Part shown: positions 1 to 6,210 of the stretch, one piece after another | How positions within the stretch are numbered: the first letter of the stretch is position 1 | How the letters are laid out: each line of letters opens with the position of its first letter | Assembly (NCBI GenBank): GCA_018370615.1 | Contig: JAGZAC010000104.1 | Coordinates: forward strand, 1 to 6,249 | Length of the DNA: 6,249 bases | Reading direction: 5' to 3' | Source of the DNA: Clostridiales bacterium | Lineage (GTDB): Bacteria; Bacillota; Clostridia; Oscillospirales; CAG-272 | The notes under the pieces: generated by a model | Seen by the model: the letters and a program-made list of their open reading frames with translations, nothing else | What the model was told of the DNA's origin: nothing | Database searches by the model: none | Position numbers and translations under genes: made by a program

Positions 1-111
1 CCGTCTCGCCTGCGGCGAGCCACCTCCCCTTACACGGGGAGGCATACATTAAAAAAGGCCCTCTTGTGTAAAGGGGGCTGTTTTTGCGTATGCAAAAACT
101 GGGGGATTGTC
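1..111 (+). repeat. Palindromic repeat copy 1, cut by the window edge
   Basis: Variable hairpin CTCGCC-TGC-GGCGAG (5-19), constant hairpin CCTCCCC/GGGGAGG (23-29 with 36-42), A-rich spacer (43-56), second constant hairpin (58-78), second variable hairpin GTTTTTGC-GTAT-GCAAAAAC (80-99) and end TGGGGGATTGTC (100-111). It matches copy 2 at all but three positions over 125 bp. There is no credible gene in 1-435; the open reading frames there consist of repeat sequence. Confidence 0.85.
58..85 (+). terminator. Terminator-like hairpin with T tract in repeat copy 1
   Basis: An 8-bp stem (58-65 with 71-78, one T-G pair) followed by TGTTTTT on the plus strand. The same arrangement recurs 125 bp on at 183-210. 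No plus-strand gene in the window uses it. Confidence 0.3.
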
Positions 112-116
112 TCTAT

Positions 117-236
117 ACAACCCCTCCGTCTCGCCTGCGGCGAGCCACCTCCCCTTACACGGGGAGGCATACATTAAAAAAGGCCCTCTTGTGTAAAGGG
201 GGCTATTTTTGCGTATGCAAAAACTGGGGGATTGTC
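117..236 (+). repeat. Palindromic repeat copy 2, complete
   Basis: Begins ACAACCCCTCCG and ends GGGGGATTGTC, imperfect inverted ends. Variable hairpins lie at 130-144 and 205-224, constant hairpins at 148-167 and 183-203. The only differences from copy 1 are at 205, 248 and 249 (phase 80, 123 and 124). A 5-nt TCTAT linker separates it from each neighbour. Confidence 0.85.
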
Positions 237-241
237 TCTAT

Positions 242-359
242 ACAACCTTTCCGTCTTGCCTGCGGCGAGCCACCTCCCCTTGCACAGGGGAGGCTTTTTC
301 GTATGTAAGCCCTCCTTGTATAAAGGAGGGCAGTCGACGTAGTCGACGGGAGGATTGTC
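242..359 (+). repeat. Palindromic repeat copy 3, with a different right half
   Basis: The left half matches copies 1 and 2, with CTTGCC-TGC-GGCGAG (255-269) keeping the stem through a T-G pair. The right half differs: its constant hairpin is a perfect 9-bp GCCCTCCTT/AAGGAGGGC (309-317 with 323-331), and its variable hairpin is GTCGAC-GTA-GTCGAC (333-347), identical to the one in copy 5. It ends GGGAGGATTGTC. Confidence 0.85.
273..299 (+). terminator. Terminator-like hairpin with T tract
   Basis: A perfect 8-bp stem CCTCCCCT/AGGGGAGG (273-280 with 286-293), loop TGCAC, followed by CTTTTT on the plus strand. It could stop plus-strand transcripts arriving from the left, opposite to the GH31 gene. 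It is also the constant hairpin of the repeat family, so termination may be incidental; no plus-strand gene is visible to use it. Confidence 0.35.
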
Positions 360-365
360 TGTTAT

Positions 366-424
366 AATACCCCTTCCGTCACAGCTACGCCGTGCCGATT
401 CTCCCCCTCCTAGGGAAGGTGAAG
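366..424 (+). repeat. Palindromic repeat copy 4, degenerate left half
   Basis: CCGTC begins at 376, again exactly 125 bp after the previous copy. The variable hairpin is CACAGC-TAC-GCCGTG (380-394), whose single A-C clash becomes a G-U pair on the minus strand. A worn constant hairpin (401-419) follows. The copy stops about 12 bp short of the GH31 stop codon and would be transcribed as that gene's 3' tail. Confidence 0.6.
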
Positions 425-435
425 AAGAAAGGTTC

Positions 436-2697
436 CTATACATTTTCCAAAGTTACAGAAAATCCATTGGCGGGAGAGATGGCGGGGATGGATACCGTAC
501 CGCGGCGGGTGTCCTTGCTGTATGTGAAGGTGGTCCCTGCGGGGGCCTTTTTGCATTGGAAATCATTTATATCATAAAGTTCCAATGTGATCTCCCGGCA
601 GAGGCATTCGCCGGCATATCCGCTGCCGGCGGGCACATAGGAGAAGGTGTGTATTTTTCCATCATACGAATAAGAAAGCTCTGCGGTCCTGTATGCCCCG
701 GACATATATCCCTCTGTAATGCCATCGTCCTCAAATAGGGTAAAGCTGTCAGATGGTGGTTCTTCTCCTACAAAGACTTTTATTATTAAGTGGGAAAGGG
801 GCGCCGTGGTCATTCGGCTGGTGTAGGGCTGCATGGGCAGCGGCTTGCCCGCTTTTACAAACAGGGGGAAGGAGTACAGGTCATTTTGCACATCGATTTC
901 CTGCCCGCCGTTATACCGCGTCCCCGTAAAGTAATCGTACCACGTGCCTGCGGGAAGATATACCTTTGAAGCAGCTGTAAATGTTTCTTTATCCCCTGGG
1001 TGGCAAACGGGAGAAGCAATCATGGCATCTCCCAGATAATATGTACCTGGGTGCGCATAGGCTTCCTTATTTTCGCTGTCAAAAAAATACAGGGGCCGCA
1101 GCATGGGAATGCTGTCGCGATAGCTTTCATAAGCGATGGAATATAGATAAGGGATTAGCATAGACCGCAGATGGAACATCTCCCGCATGGCGGAGCAGTA
1201 GGGTTCCCCCCAGGTCCAGGGCCGACGGTCTATTTTTTCGTTGCCGCAAACGTGCAGCCGCAGGGCGGCGGAGGTGATGCCGAACTGCACCCACCGAACA
1301 TAAAGCTCCGACTGCTTTTCCGGGCAGGGGTCTTCAAATCCGCCGATGTCGTGGCTCCACCAGAAGCAGCCCACGTTCCCGGCACTGACTGTCATTTGAA
1401 TTTCAAAAGCGAGAGTGTCCCAGGTGGAAATGGAATCTCCCGAAAAATATGCCGGATGCTTGTGGTCACCGAATCCACCCCAGCGGGAGAAGGACATGCC
1501 CCGCAGGCCGCCTTTTCTGGAATGCTCATAATACAGATAGTTGAGCCAGGGCAGGTGCGGGAGGTTTTTCAGCCCATTTACGGTGGGATACAGATAGTCC
1601 TGCTGCCAGTCCAGCCACCAGAAATCCACCCCCATTTTTTCATATTGGGAGTGGGTGCTCTCAAAGAACGCTTCCATGTAGTCCCTGTTGCCGGCATTGA
1701 ACCGGTAGTTTACTACACCTCGTCCGAGATTTTCTCTCTCCCGCTGGGACTGCTTTTCCGGAACGAGGGGAACTTCTTCCTTATAATGCTTTTCATTTAG
1801 AAATTGCAAAAATGCGGGGTACGTTTCCTCATGGTCCCGGATTCCGTCCGCCGGGTGGTCGTTGAGTGTGACGGTAATTCCCCTCCTGTGCAGTGTATCC
1901 AGCAATTCCTTTGGGCTTGGGATTTTCCGCCGGTTCCAGGTGTACCCGGTCCATCCCAGGTTCCCGCCGGCATGGCCGTAGCCGAAGAGAGCCCTTGGAT
2001 CTCCTTCCTCGTAGCCCCAATCCTGGTAATGCCAGTCCATGTCCATGACCAAAATATCCAATGGAAAGTCGTTTGCATCATATTCATCGACGATTTGTAG
2101 AAACTGCTCTGCGCTGTACGGCCACCAGCGGGAATACCAGGATCCTAGGGTACATTTGCGGGGGAGCGCCATTTTCCCGGATACTAGGGCCAGATCCTTC
2201 AGAGCAGCAGGATAATCATGACCGTAGGCAAAAAGATACAGATCACAGAGATGATTTTCACTGCGGTTCTGCAGCCAGCTGTCTGCAAAGATGGGCGTGC
2301 CTGTATCGTCTACCACATACCATCCATCCAGAGAAAGAAGCCCATCGGGGAGAGGGCGAAAGCCATCTACTCCGTCCAGAGTGGTCAGAGTCCCGCCGAG
2401 GTTTTCCCGGTTTTTATCTCCGTATTTCCAAGCAGCTTCCACATTTCCTGTGTGAATTCTAGCGGACAGGGTTTTGGGGGTAAAAGGGGCGCCGGATTGG
2501 TAGGTAAGGGTATATTTGGACGTTGCAATCGTGATGGTATCCCCATTTTGGGAAAATTCCACTTTTGCAGGATATTGCCGGCGGTTTGCAAATAAAGTAG
2601 CCCCGTCGACAAAGACAGCATCTTTTGTATATTCCATGCGAATCACGCCGTCGGTGATTACAGTGAAACGAGCATTTCCAACAATCCATTGATTCAT
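436..2697 (-). CDS. Glycoside hydrolase family 31 (alpha-glucosidase / alpha-xylosidase-like), cytosolic
   Basis: A 753-residue retaining alpha-glycosidase of family GH31, which cleaves terminal alpha-linked sugars. The exact substrate is not readable from the sequence; alpha-glucoside, alpha-xyloside or alpha-N-acetylgalactosaminide are all possible. Residues 1-180 look like the N-terminal beta-sandwich. The catalytic barrel begins near LGSWYSRWWPYS (184-195), with DILVMDMDWHY at 214-224. The likely nucleophile is Asp363 in DFWWLDWQQD (358-367), and the likely acid/base is Asp421 in AYFSGD (416-421). SHDIGGF (448-454) is a typical GH31 block. Residues from about 540 on form beta-rich C-terminal domains. 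There is no signal peptide or membrane segment, so the enzyme should act on imported oligosaccharides. The start is supported by GGAGG six nt upstream. No transporter or sugar regulator lies within the window. Family assignment is firm; substrate is unknown. Confidence 0.95.
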   Translation of the reverse strand: MNQWIVGNARFTVITDGVIRMEYTKDAVFVDGATLFANRRQYPAKVEFSQNGDTITIATSKYTLTYQSGAPFTPKTLSARIHTGNVEAAWKYGDKNRENLGGTLTTLDGVDGFRPLPDGLLSLDGWYVVDDTGTPIFADSWLQNRSENHLCDLYLFAYGHDYPAALKDLALVSGKMALPRKCTLGSWYSRWWPYSAEQFLQIVDEYDANDFPLDILVMDMDWHYQDWGYEEGDPRALFGYGHAGGNLGWTGYTWNRRKIPSPKELLDTLHRRGITVTLNDHPADGIRDHEETYPAFLQFLNEKHYKEEVPLVPEKQSQRERENLGRGVVNYRFNAGNRDYMEAFFESTHSQYEKMGVDFWWLDWQQDYLYPTVNGLKNLPHLPWLNYLYYEHSRKGGLRGMSFSRWGGFGDHKHPAYFSGDSISTWDTLAFEIQMTVSAGNVGCFWWSHDIGGFEDPCPEKQSELYVRWVQFGITSAALRLHVCGNEKIDRRPWTWGEPYCSAMREMFHLRSMLIPYLYSIAYESYRDSIPMLRPLYFFDSENKEAYAHPGTYYLGDAMIASPVCHPGDKETFTAASKVYLPAGTWYDYFTGTRYNGGQEIDVQNDLYSFPLFVKAGKPLPMQPYTSRMTTAPLSHLIIKVFVGEEPPSDSFTLFEDDGITEGYMSGAYRTAELSYSYDGKIHTFSYVPAGSGYAGECLCREITLELYDINDFQCKKAPAGTTFTYSKDTRRGTVSIPAISPANGFSVTLENV

Positions 2698-2703
2698 GGG
2701 AGT

Positions 2704-2708
2704 CCTCC
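2704..2708 (-). promoter_or_regulatory. Ribosome binding site of the GH31 gene
   Basis: GGAGG on the minus strand, 6 nt before the ATG at 2697. Strong match and ideal spacing, which fixes the start codon. Confidence 0.85.
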
Positions 2709-2735
2709 ATGTGGGTGATTTATTTTACTCGTCTC

Positions 2736-2764
2736 ATGATACAGGAGGCAGGAGGGAATGTCAA
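2736..2764 (-). promoter_or_regulatory. Sigma-A-type promoter of the GH31 gene
   Basis: On the minus strand a perfect -35 TTGACA (2764-2759) is followed after exactly 17 nt by TATCAT (2741-2736), one base off the -10 consensus. The implied transcript starts near 2729, giving a leader of about 30 nt before the ATG. The 17-nt spacer is pyrimidine-rich on this strand, with CCTCCTGCCTCCTG. I see no catabolite-repression (cre) operator or clear inverted repeat over it. The -35 box lies about 25 bp from the palindromic repeat at 2789, so the repeat is not part of the core promoter. Confidence 0.8.
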
Positions 2765-2788
2765 TGTATATTTTGAAGTTTTTCGTAT

Positions 2789-2923
2789 ACAACCCCTCCG
2801 CCGCAACGTAGTTGCGGCACCTCCCCTTACACAGGGGAGGCTTGGGTTTATATAGGCTCCCATGTGGGCGATTCCTTTGGAATCGCTAAGGGAGCTGTCG
2901 ACGTAGTCGACTGAGGGATTGTC
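2789..2923 (+). repeat. Palindromic repeat copy 5, complete, with a hairpin inside a loop
   Basis: Ends ACAACCCCTCCG and GAGGGATTGTC. Hairpins in order: CCGCAAC-GTA-GTTGCGG (2801-2817); CCTCCCCT/AGGGGAGG (2820-2840); GCTCCC/GGGAGC (2856-2861 with 2890-2895), whose loop holds a separate hairpin GCGATTCC-TTT-GGAATCGC (2868-2886); then GTCGAC-GTA-GTCGAC (2897-2911). It lies in the 448-bp gap upstream of the GH31 promoter. Confidence 0.85.
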
Positions 2924-2948
2924 TCTTTATGCTTCATCTAAAATCTAA

Positions 2949-3135
2949 ACAACCCCTCCGCCGCGGTTTTACCGCGACACCTCCCCTTCGCAAGGAAGGG
3001 GAGGCTTCATTTAGTGGAAGCTGCGCCGAGCCACCACCCCGGTATCTCCTGCGGAGCTGCAACACAAGGGAGGCTTAAAATGAAGAAGGCCCCCCTTGTG
3101 GGGAGTTGCGTAACAACTCCCGCACTGGGGAGGCC
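2949..3135 (+). repeat. Palindromic repeat copy 6, composite
   Basis: A normal left half (2949-3005) has variable hairpin CGCGGT-TTT-ACCGCG (2962-2976) and a 10-bp constant hairpin (2980-2989 with 2995-3004). Next comes a degenerate left half (3026-3074) whose loop is expanded by CTCC-TGC-GGAG (3047-3057). The last part is the nested hairpin 3088-3135 that doubles as the likely comEC terminator. The expected final variable hairpin and ATTGTC end are missing; the comEC stop follows 11 nt on. Confidence 0.7.
3077..3135 (-). terminator. Probable intrinsic terminator of the Rrf2-comEC operon, built from a palindromic repeat
   Basis: Read on the minus strand, GGCCTCCC pairs with GGGGGGCC (3135-3128 with 3095-3088). 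This stem encloses a second perfect 8-bp hairpin, GGGAGTTG/CAACTCCC (3121-3114 with 3108-3101). A U-rich TTCTTCATTTT tract follows (3087-3077). The one imperfect pair is a G-U wobble on this strand but a C-A mismatch on the other, consistent with an RNA made from the comEC strand. It begins 11 nt after the comEC stop. Confidence 0.55.
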
Positions 3136-3145
3136 AAAAGGAAAG

Positions 3146-5473
3146 CTATTCTCTGCGAAAAGTAAAAATGTACGATGATTCCGGTATGTTTCCTATATAT
3201 ACATATTCAAATGCGTCTCCGGTGCGGAAAACACTTTCCACTCCGCCAAGAACAGATGCATCCACTTCTATTTTATATAAAGGTCCATGGGCGCCGAACC
3301 ACAAAACTCTGGCGGTCTCCTTTTGAAGGTTCTCCACGCCGAAGGTTTCCGTATAAGCGGACCCTAGATATATCAGCCGCTCGCCACTCGCTTCCACATC
3401 CAGACGGATTACTGGCTGTACCGACCGATCCAAAAATCCGCTTTCGTAAGTGACAATTTCCGCACCTTCAAAGGAGAGGGCCTCTCCGGGAGTGTATGTG
3501 ACAATTTCGACGCCTGCTGCGTCTGCCTTTTCATACAACTGGTAAGCGGTCGCAGTATCTTCCTTTGGAATCCACACCTGCCGCACCATATTGCGGTTCC
3601 ACAGCTTTTCCAGCGTTTCGATATGTCTGCTGTGCAGGTGGGTTAGCATGACGGCTTCAATTTCTGTGGAGTAAAAAGTTTGGGATACATTTGCACCTCT
3701 CCGCAGAACGGAATATCCTCCGGAGGAAATATCAATCAGCAGCGTTTTCTCCCCTCTTGTCACAACGATTCCATCGTTTTTCTCCGTCCATACACCATCA
3801 TCCATACCGCTGTTGACCATTGCCGCTGTGGTCTGGTCTGCGTAAAACGTGCGCCATCCAGCCACGGTGATGCCAAATACCACAAGCATTGCTGCCGTGC
3901 CGATGATCGGAAGCCGTCGCTTTCCGCGGCCTGCAACCAGCGCCCAAAAGACAAAACAAAAAATGGCGACTGTCAGCACCGGTGCAAAGGGATAGTACAT
4001 GGAAATGCAGATGTTTCGCAGTTGTGACAATTCTTCTGCCAGATTGATAGTCACATCACACAAAATACGAACAATGGGCAGCAAGATATCGGTAAACAGG
4101 GAAGACGGAGACACCAGCAGCAAAATGGGCAGCAGCCAGAGGAGCATTGTAGTCAGCAGTGTAAAGATAACACAGGCCAGAGGCGCCAGTATAGAGACGT
4201 ATCCGAAAAAGAGACAGGAGAGGGGCAGCATAAACAGTGCAGCGCAGACGGAAAGAAGGAAAAGACTTCCGATTTCTTTTGCCCAGCTTTTTATATGGCC
4301 GAGCACACCTCTGGGCTTTTCTTCCTCTGCAAATGCCGGCTTTTTCGTGGCGTGATTGTATAGCAGCACCGCCATAACACCCCAGAAGGACAAAAGCAGT
4401 CCCACGTCCCGGGCGGCGCCGGGACTGCACAGCAAAATTGTGCACACAGATATTCCCGCATTGGTAAAGCTGTCGCTGCCTTTTCCCAGAAATTTCAAAA
4501 ACAGGCAAATCAACAGCATGATTCCTGCACGGACAACCGATGGGGTGAATCCGGAAATTATCATATATATAATGCAAATGATGATGGAAAGCCCGGTCCC
4601 CAGGCGCCGGCTGAACCGTCGGCCCAGCGCACTGGCAAAGCCGGTGACGATTGTCAGGTGTGTACCGCTCAGCGCAAGGACATGGGTAATGCCCAGCCGC
4701 ATGAAATCCCGGTCGACGCTGTCCGGCAGCACATCTACGTTCCCCAGAAACAGCGCCGCGGAAAATCCGCCTGCCTCGTCCCCCAGCTCTTCTATCAAAA
4801 TTCCGGAGAGATAATTTTGGACGTGCTTTCCCCACAGCTGAATCTGCTGAACCAGCGGCACCTCTCTTTCTATGGCATGTATATCAATTACGACTGCCTC
4901 TGCCCGCACTCCCTTAGATCGGGAGTACTCCCGCTGATCCGGATCGTAAATCTCTCCGTTGCCCAGCGTTTCAAAGGAGATGGTTCCTCTGACGCCTACT
5001 CCTGGTTCCAGCAGCTCTTCTGCTTGCAAACTAATAAGAAAGTCAGCCTTTTCCCCATCTACAGAGTCTATGTATACAGTATAAAATCCAAGGTAGGAGG
5101 TTGCCCAGTTTGTTTCCATTACAATACCTGTAAATTGCGCCTCCCGCTCATTTAAATTGTCATAGTATTCCTGGCGAGCTTCTTCCGTCCATGTAAACCA
5201 GCAGGCGGCAGAGCAGCCAATCAGCAATGCTACAACAAAAGGGAGACAGGAGCCCATAGTTCTTGCTCCTGCCTCCCGTCTTGTCTTGATTTTGCTGGGC
5301 CGGAACCATAGAATGAGCACTCCGATGGCGGCAATGCAGAACAAAATTCCAAGGTACAGCCGTATTTCCTTTCCCCAAATACTGTACGACAGAAGCGTGT
5401 TGAGGATCCATACCCCCAGATACATGCTCAGACATCCGACAAACAGAGGACGCAGTCGTATTTCTTTGTTCAT
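3146..5473 (-). CDS. comEC: ComEC/Rec2-family DNA internalisation channel protein with a degenerate C-terminal metallo-beta-lactamase domain
   Basis: A 775-residue polytopic membrane protein, close to the length of Bacillus ComEC. ComEC carries one strand of incoming DNA across the cytoplasmic membrane during natural transformation. Hydrophobic segments lie at about 10-30, 38-57 and 76-95. A soluble stretch at about 100-200 corresponds to the extracellular OB-like domain. The competence core carries GITHVLALSGTHLTIV (261-276), PSVVRAGIM (311-319) and LLLSFWGVMAVLL (359-371), with further membrane segments to about 537. Residues 555-775 correspond to the metallo-beta-lactamase-like domain, but the usual HxHxDH is HLHSRH (612-617). 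The later GD and HHG motifs read as LGS (703-705) and GAHG (727-730), so catalysis there is doubtful. The start is supported by GAGG overlapping the upstream stop codon. Family assignment is firm; transformation ability is unproven. Confidence 0.93.
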   Translation of the reverse strand: MNKEIRLRPLFVGCLSMYLGVWILNTLLSYSIWGKEIRLYLGILFCIAAIGVLILWFRPSKIKTRREAGARTMGSCLPFVVALLIGCSAACWFTWTEEARQEYYDNLNEREAQFTGIVMETNWATSYLGFYTVYIDSVDGEKADFLISLQAEELLEPGVGVRGTISFETLGNGEIYDPDQREYSRSKGVRAEAVVIDIHAIEREVPLVQQIQLWGKHVQNYLSGILIEELGDEAGGFSAALFLGNVDVLPDSVDRDFMRLGITHVLALSGTHLTIVTGFASALGRRFSRRLGTGLSIIICIIYMIISGFTPSVVRAGIMLLICLFLKFLGKGSDSFTNAGISVCTILLCSPGAARDVGLLLSFWGVMAVLLYNHATKKPAFAEEEKPRGVLGHIKSWAKEIGSLFLLSVCAALFMLPLSCLFFGYVSILAPLACVIFTLLTTMLLWLLPILLLVSPSSLFTDILLPIVRILCDVTINLAEELSQLRNICISMYYPFAPVLTVAIFCFVFWALVAGRGKRRLPIIGTAAMLVVFGITVAGWRTFYADQTTAAMVNSGMDDGVWTEKNDGIVVTRGEKTLLIDISSGGYSVLRRGANVSQTFYSTEIEAVMLTHLHSRHIETLEKLWNRNMVRQVWIPKEDTATAYQLYEKADAAGVEIVTYTPGEALSFEGAEIVTYESGFLDRSVQPVIRLDVEASGERLIYLGSAYTETFGVENLQKETARVLWFGAHGPLYKIEVDASVLGGVESVFRTGDAFEYVYIGNIPESSYIFTFRRE

Positions 5474-5483
5474 ATCAAAATTT

Positions 5484-5487
5484 CCTC
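5484..5487 (-). promoter_or_regulatory. Ribosome binding site of comEC, overlapping the regulator's stop codon
   Basis: The minus strand reads AATTGAGGAAA: the TGA stop of the regulator (5488-5486) shares bases with the GAGG core. The core lies 10 nt from the comEC ATG, slightly long spacing. No promoter fits in the 12-nt gap, so comEC is probably co-transcribed and perhaps translationally coupled. Confidence 0.7.
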
Positions 5488-5917
5488 AATTGTTTGTGTT
5501 GAAAAAATTAGGGTCTGTCAGGTCTTCCAAAGTAATGCCTTCCAAGTATGCCGAAACGATTTTGTCTAGATTCTTCCACAGAGGAAGAGTTTTGCATTCT
5601 CCAGACCTATTGCAGGCTCCGTCGGCGCACTCCGGACAGGAGACGGAAGCCATCGACCCTTCTGTAAGCTGCAGGATACTACCGACAGTATACGCGGACG
5701 GAGGCTTGGAAAGCCGGTATCCGCCTCCCCTGCCCCGGAGGGCATCTACAAAGTCGGCGCGGCTTAAGACCACCAGGATACTTTCCAGGTATTTGAGGGA
5801 AATATCTTCCTTTTCAGCGATCTCCTTCAGTGGGATATAATTGTCCGACTTTTCTTCTGCGAGGGCCAGCATGACCCGCAGTGCGTAACGGCCCTTGGTA
5901 GAGACGATCATTCGCAT
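5486..5917 (-). CDS. Rrf2-family transcriptional regulator with a four-cysteine cluster (IscR/CymR-like)
   Basis: A 143-residue Rrf2-family DNA-binding protein. The N-terminus has the family signature STKGRYALRVMLALA (6-20). The winged helix-turn-helix spans about 28-69: IPLKEIAEKEDISLKYLESIL, then the wing GRGGGYRLS (62-70). The dimerisation helix is near 112-127. Cys94, Cys97, Cys102 and Cys108 sit where IscR-type members bind an [2Fe-2S] cluster. The IscR histidine three residues after the last Cys is Leu111 here, so a cluster is possible but not assured. The first of two nearby ATGs is preferred because AAGGA sits 6 nt before it, against 12 nt for the Met3 codon at 5911-5909. It precedes comEC by 12 nt in the same operon, not the cysteine desulfurase (iscS/nifU) genes often found beside this family. 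The regulated genes are unknown. Confidence 0.92.
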   Translation of the reverse strand: MRMIVSTKGRYALRVMLALAEEKSDNYIPLKEIAEKEDISLKYLESILVVLSRADFVDALRGRGGGYRLSKPPSAYTVGSILQLTEGSMASVSCPECADGACNRSGECKTLPLWKNLDKIVSAYLEGITLEDLTDPNFFNTNN

Positions 5918-5923
5918 ATACCA

Positions 5924-5928
5924 TCCTT
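5924..5928 (-). promoter_or_regulatory. Ribosome binding site of the Rrf2-family gene
   Basis: AAGGA on the minus strand, 6 nt before the ATG at 5917; it decides between that start and the in-frame ATG 6 nt downstream. Confidence 0.65.
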
Positions 5929-5949
5929 ACGTATGTTGAAGCTGTTACT

Positions 5950-5978
5950 ATAATACAACAATTTTCGCCAAAAAACAA
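5950..5978 (-). promoter_or_regulatory. Candidate promoter of the Rrf2-comEC operon
   Basis: On the minus strand TATTAT (5955-5950) is a good -10. TTGTTT (5978-5973), 17 nt upstream, is a weak -35. Transcription would begin near 5943, about 25 nt before the start codon. A short inverted repeat, TGTTG-N17-CAACA (5934-5938 and 5956-5960), brackets the -10 and could be an operator for autoregulation, but a 5-bp repeat may be chance. Confidence 0.5.
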
Positions 5979-6034
5979 GATCTGGTAAAAAAATGAATGA
6001 CTGCCACATGAAATTTGGAGAGAAATTAACAGCA

Positions 6035-6204
6035 GACAATTCCCCCGACAATTCCGTGAGGGGTGCGCTACCAGTCTCCCCAGTGTGGAAGTTGCTATGA
6101 ACTCCCCATTTCCTTTTAGCCTCCCCACAAGGGGGCCTACACAAACCCATGCCTCCCCTGTGCAAGGGGAGGTGGCACGGCGTAGCCGTGACGGAAGGGT
6201 TGTC
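6035..6204 (-). repeat. Palindromic repeat copy 7, composite, inverted relative to the others
   Basis: Read on the minus strand it opens ACAACCCTTCCGT (6203-6191). Variable hairpin CACGGC-TAC-GCCGTG (6190-6176) and constant hairpin CCTCCCCT/AGGGGAGG (6172-6152) follow, then a second constant hairpin (6119-6137), a worn nested hairpin module (6075-6108), and a GGAATTGTC end. That end is present twice, since GACAATTCC occurs at 6035-6043 and 6047-6055 on the plus strand. It fills most of the 332-bp gap upstream of the Rrf2 gene. Confidence 0.7.
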
Positions 6205-6210
6205 ATAACG

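Noticed and set aside
84..308. Plus-strand 74-codon reading frame in the left repeat array
   Set aside because: It is made wholly of tandem repeat units, its protein repeats the same translated unit, and it has no convincing ribosome binding site.
1..424. Possible CRISPR array, because of regular spacing
   Set aside because: The 125-bp units are repeated along their whole length with only 5-nt linkers; there are no unique spacers of 30-40 bp and no cas genes.
1171..1800. Long plus-strand open frame of 209 codons
   Set aside because: It lies antisense inside the GH31 coding region, shows no recognisable domain, and is explained by codon bias of the real gene; the same holds for the frames at 1804-2100 and 2061-2462.
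2698..2770. Catabolite-repression operator or riboswitch ahead of the GH31 gene
   Set aside because: The leader is only about 30 nt and no sequence close to a cre consensus is visible.
2789..3135. Miniature insertion element (MITE) mobilised by a transposase
   Set aside because: The ends are imperfect inverted repeats, but I could find no target-site duplications and there is no transposase; the elements are better described as palindromic intergenic repeats until mobility is shown.
4056..4835. Minus-strand 259-codon frame inside comEC
   Set aside because: It is a shifted frame of the comEC channel core; its arginine- and cysteine-rich translation matches no family, and comEC itself is intact.
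5286..5840. Plus-strand 184-codon frame crossing the Rrf2 gene and comEC start
   Set aside because: It is antisense to two clearly recognised genes and has no domain of its own.
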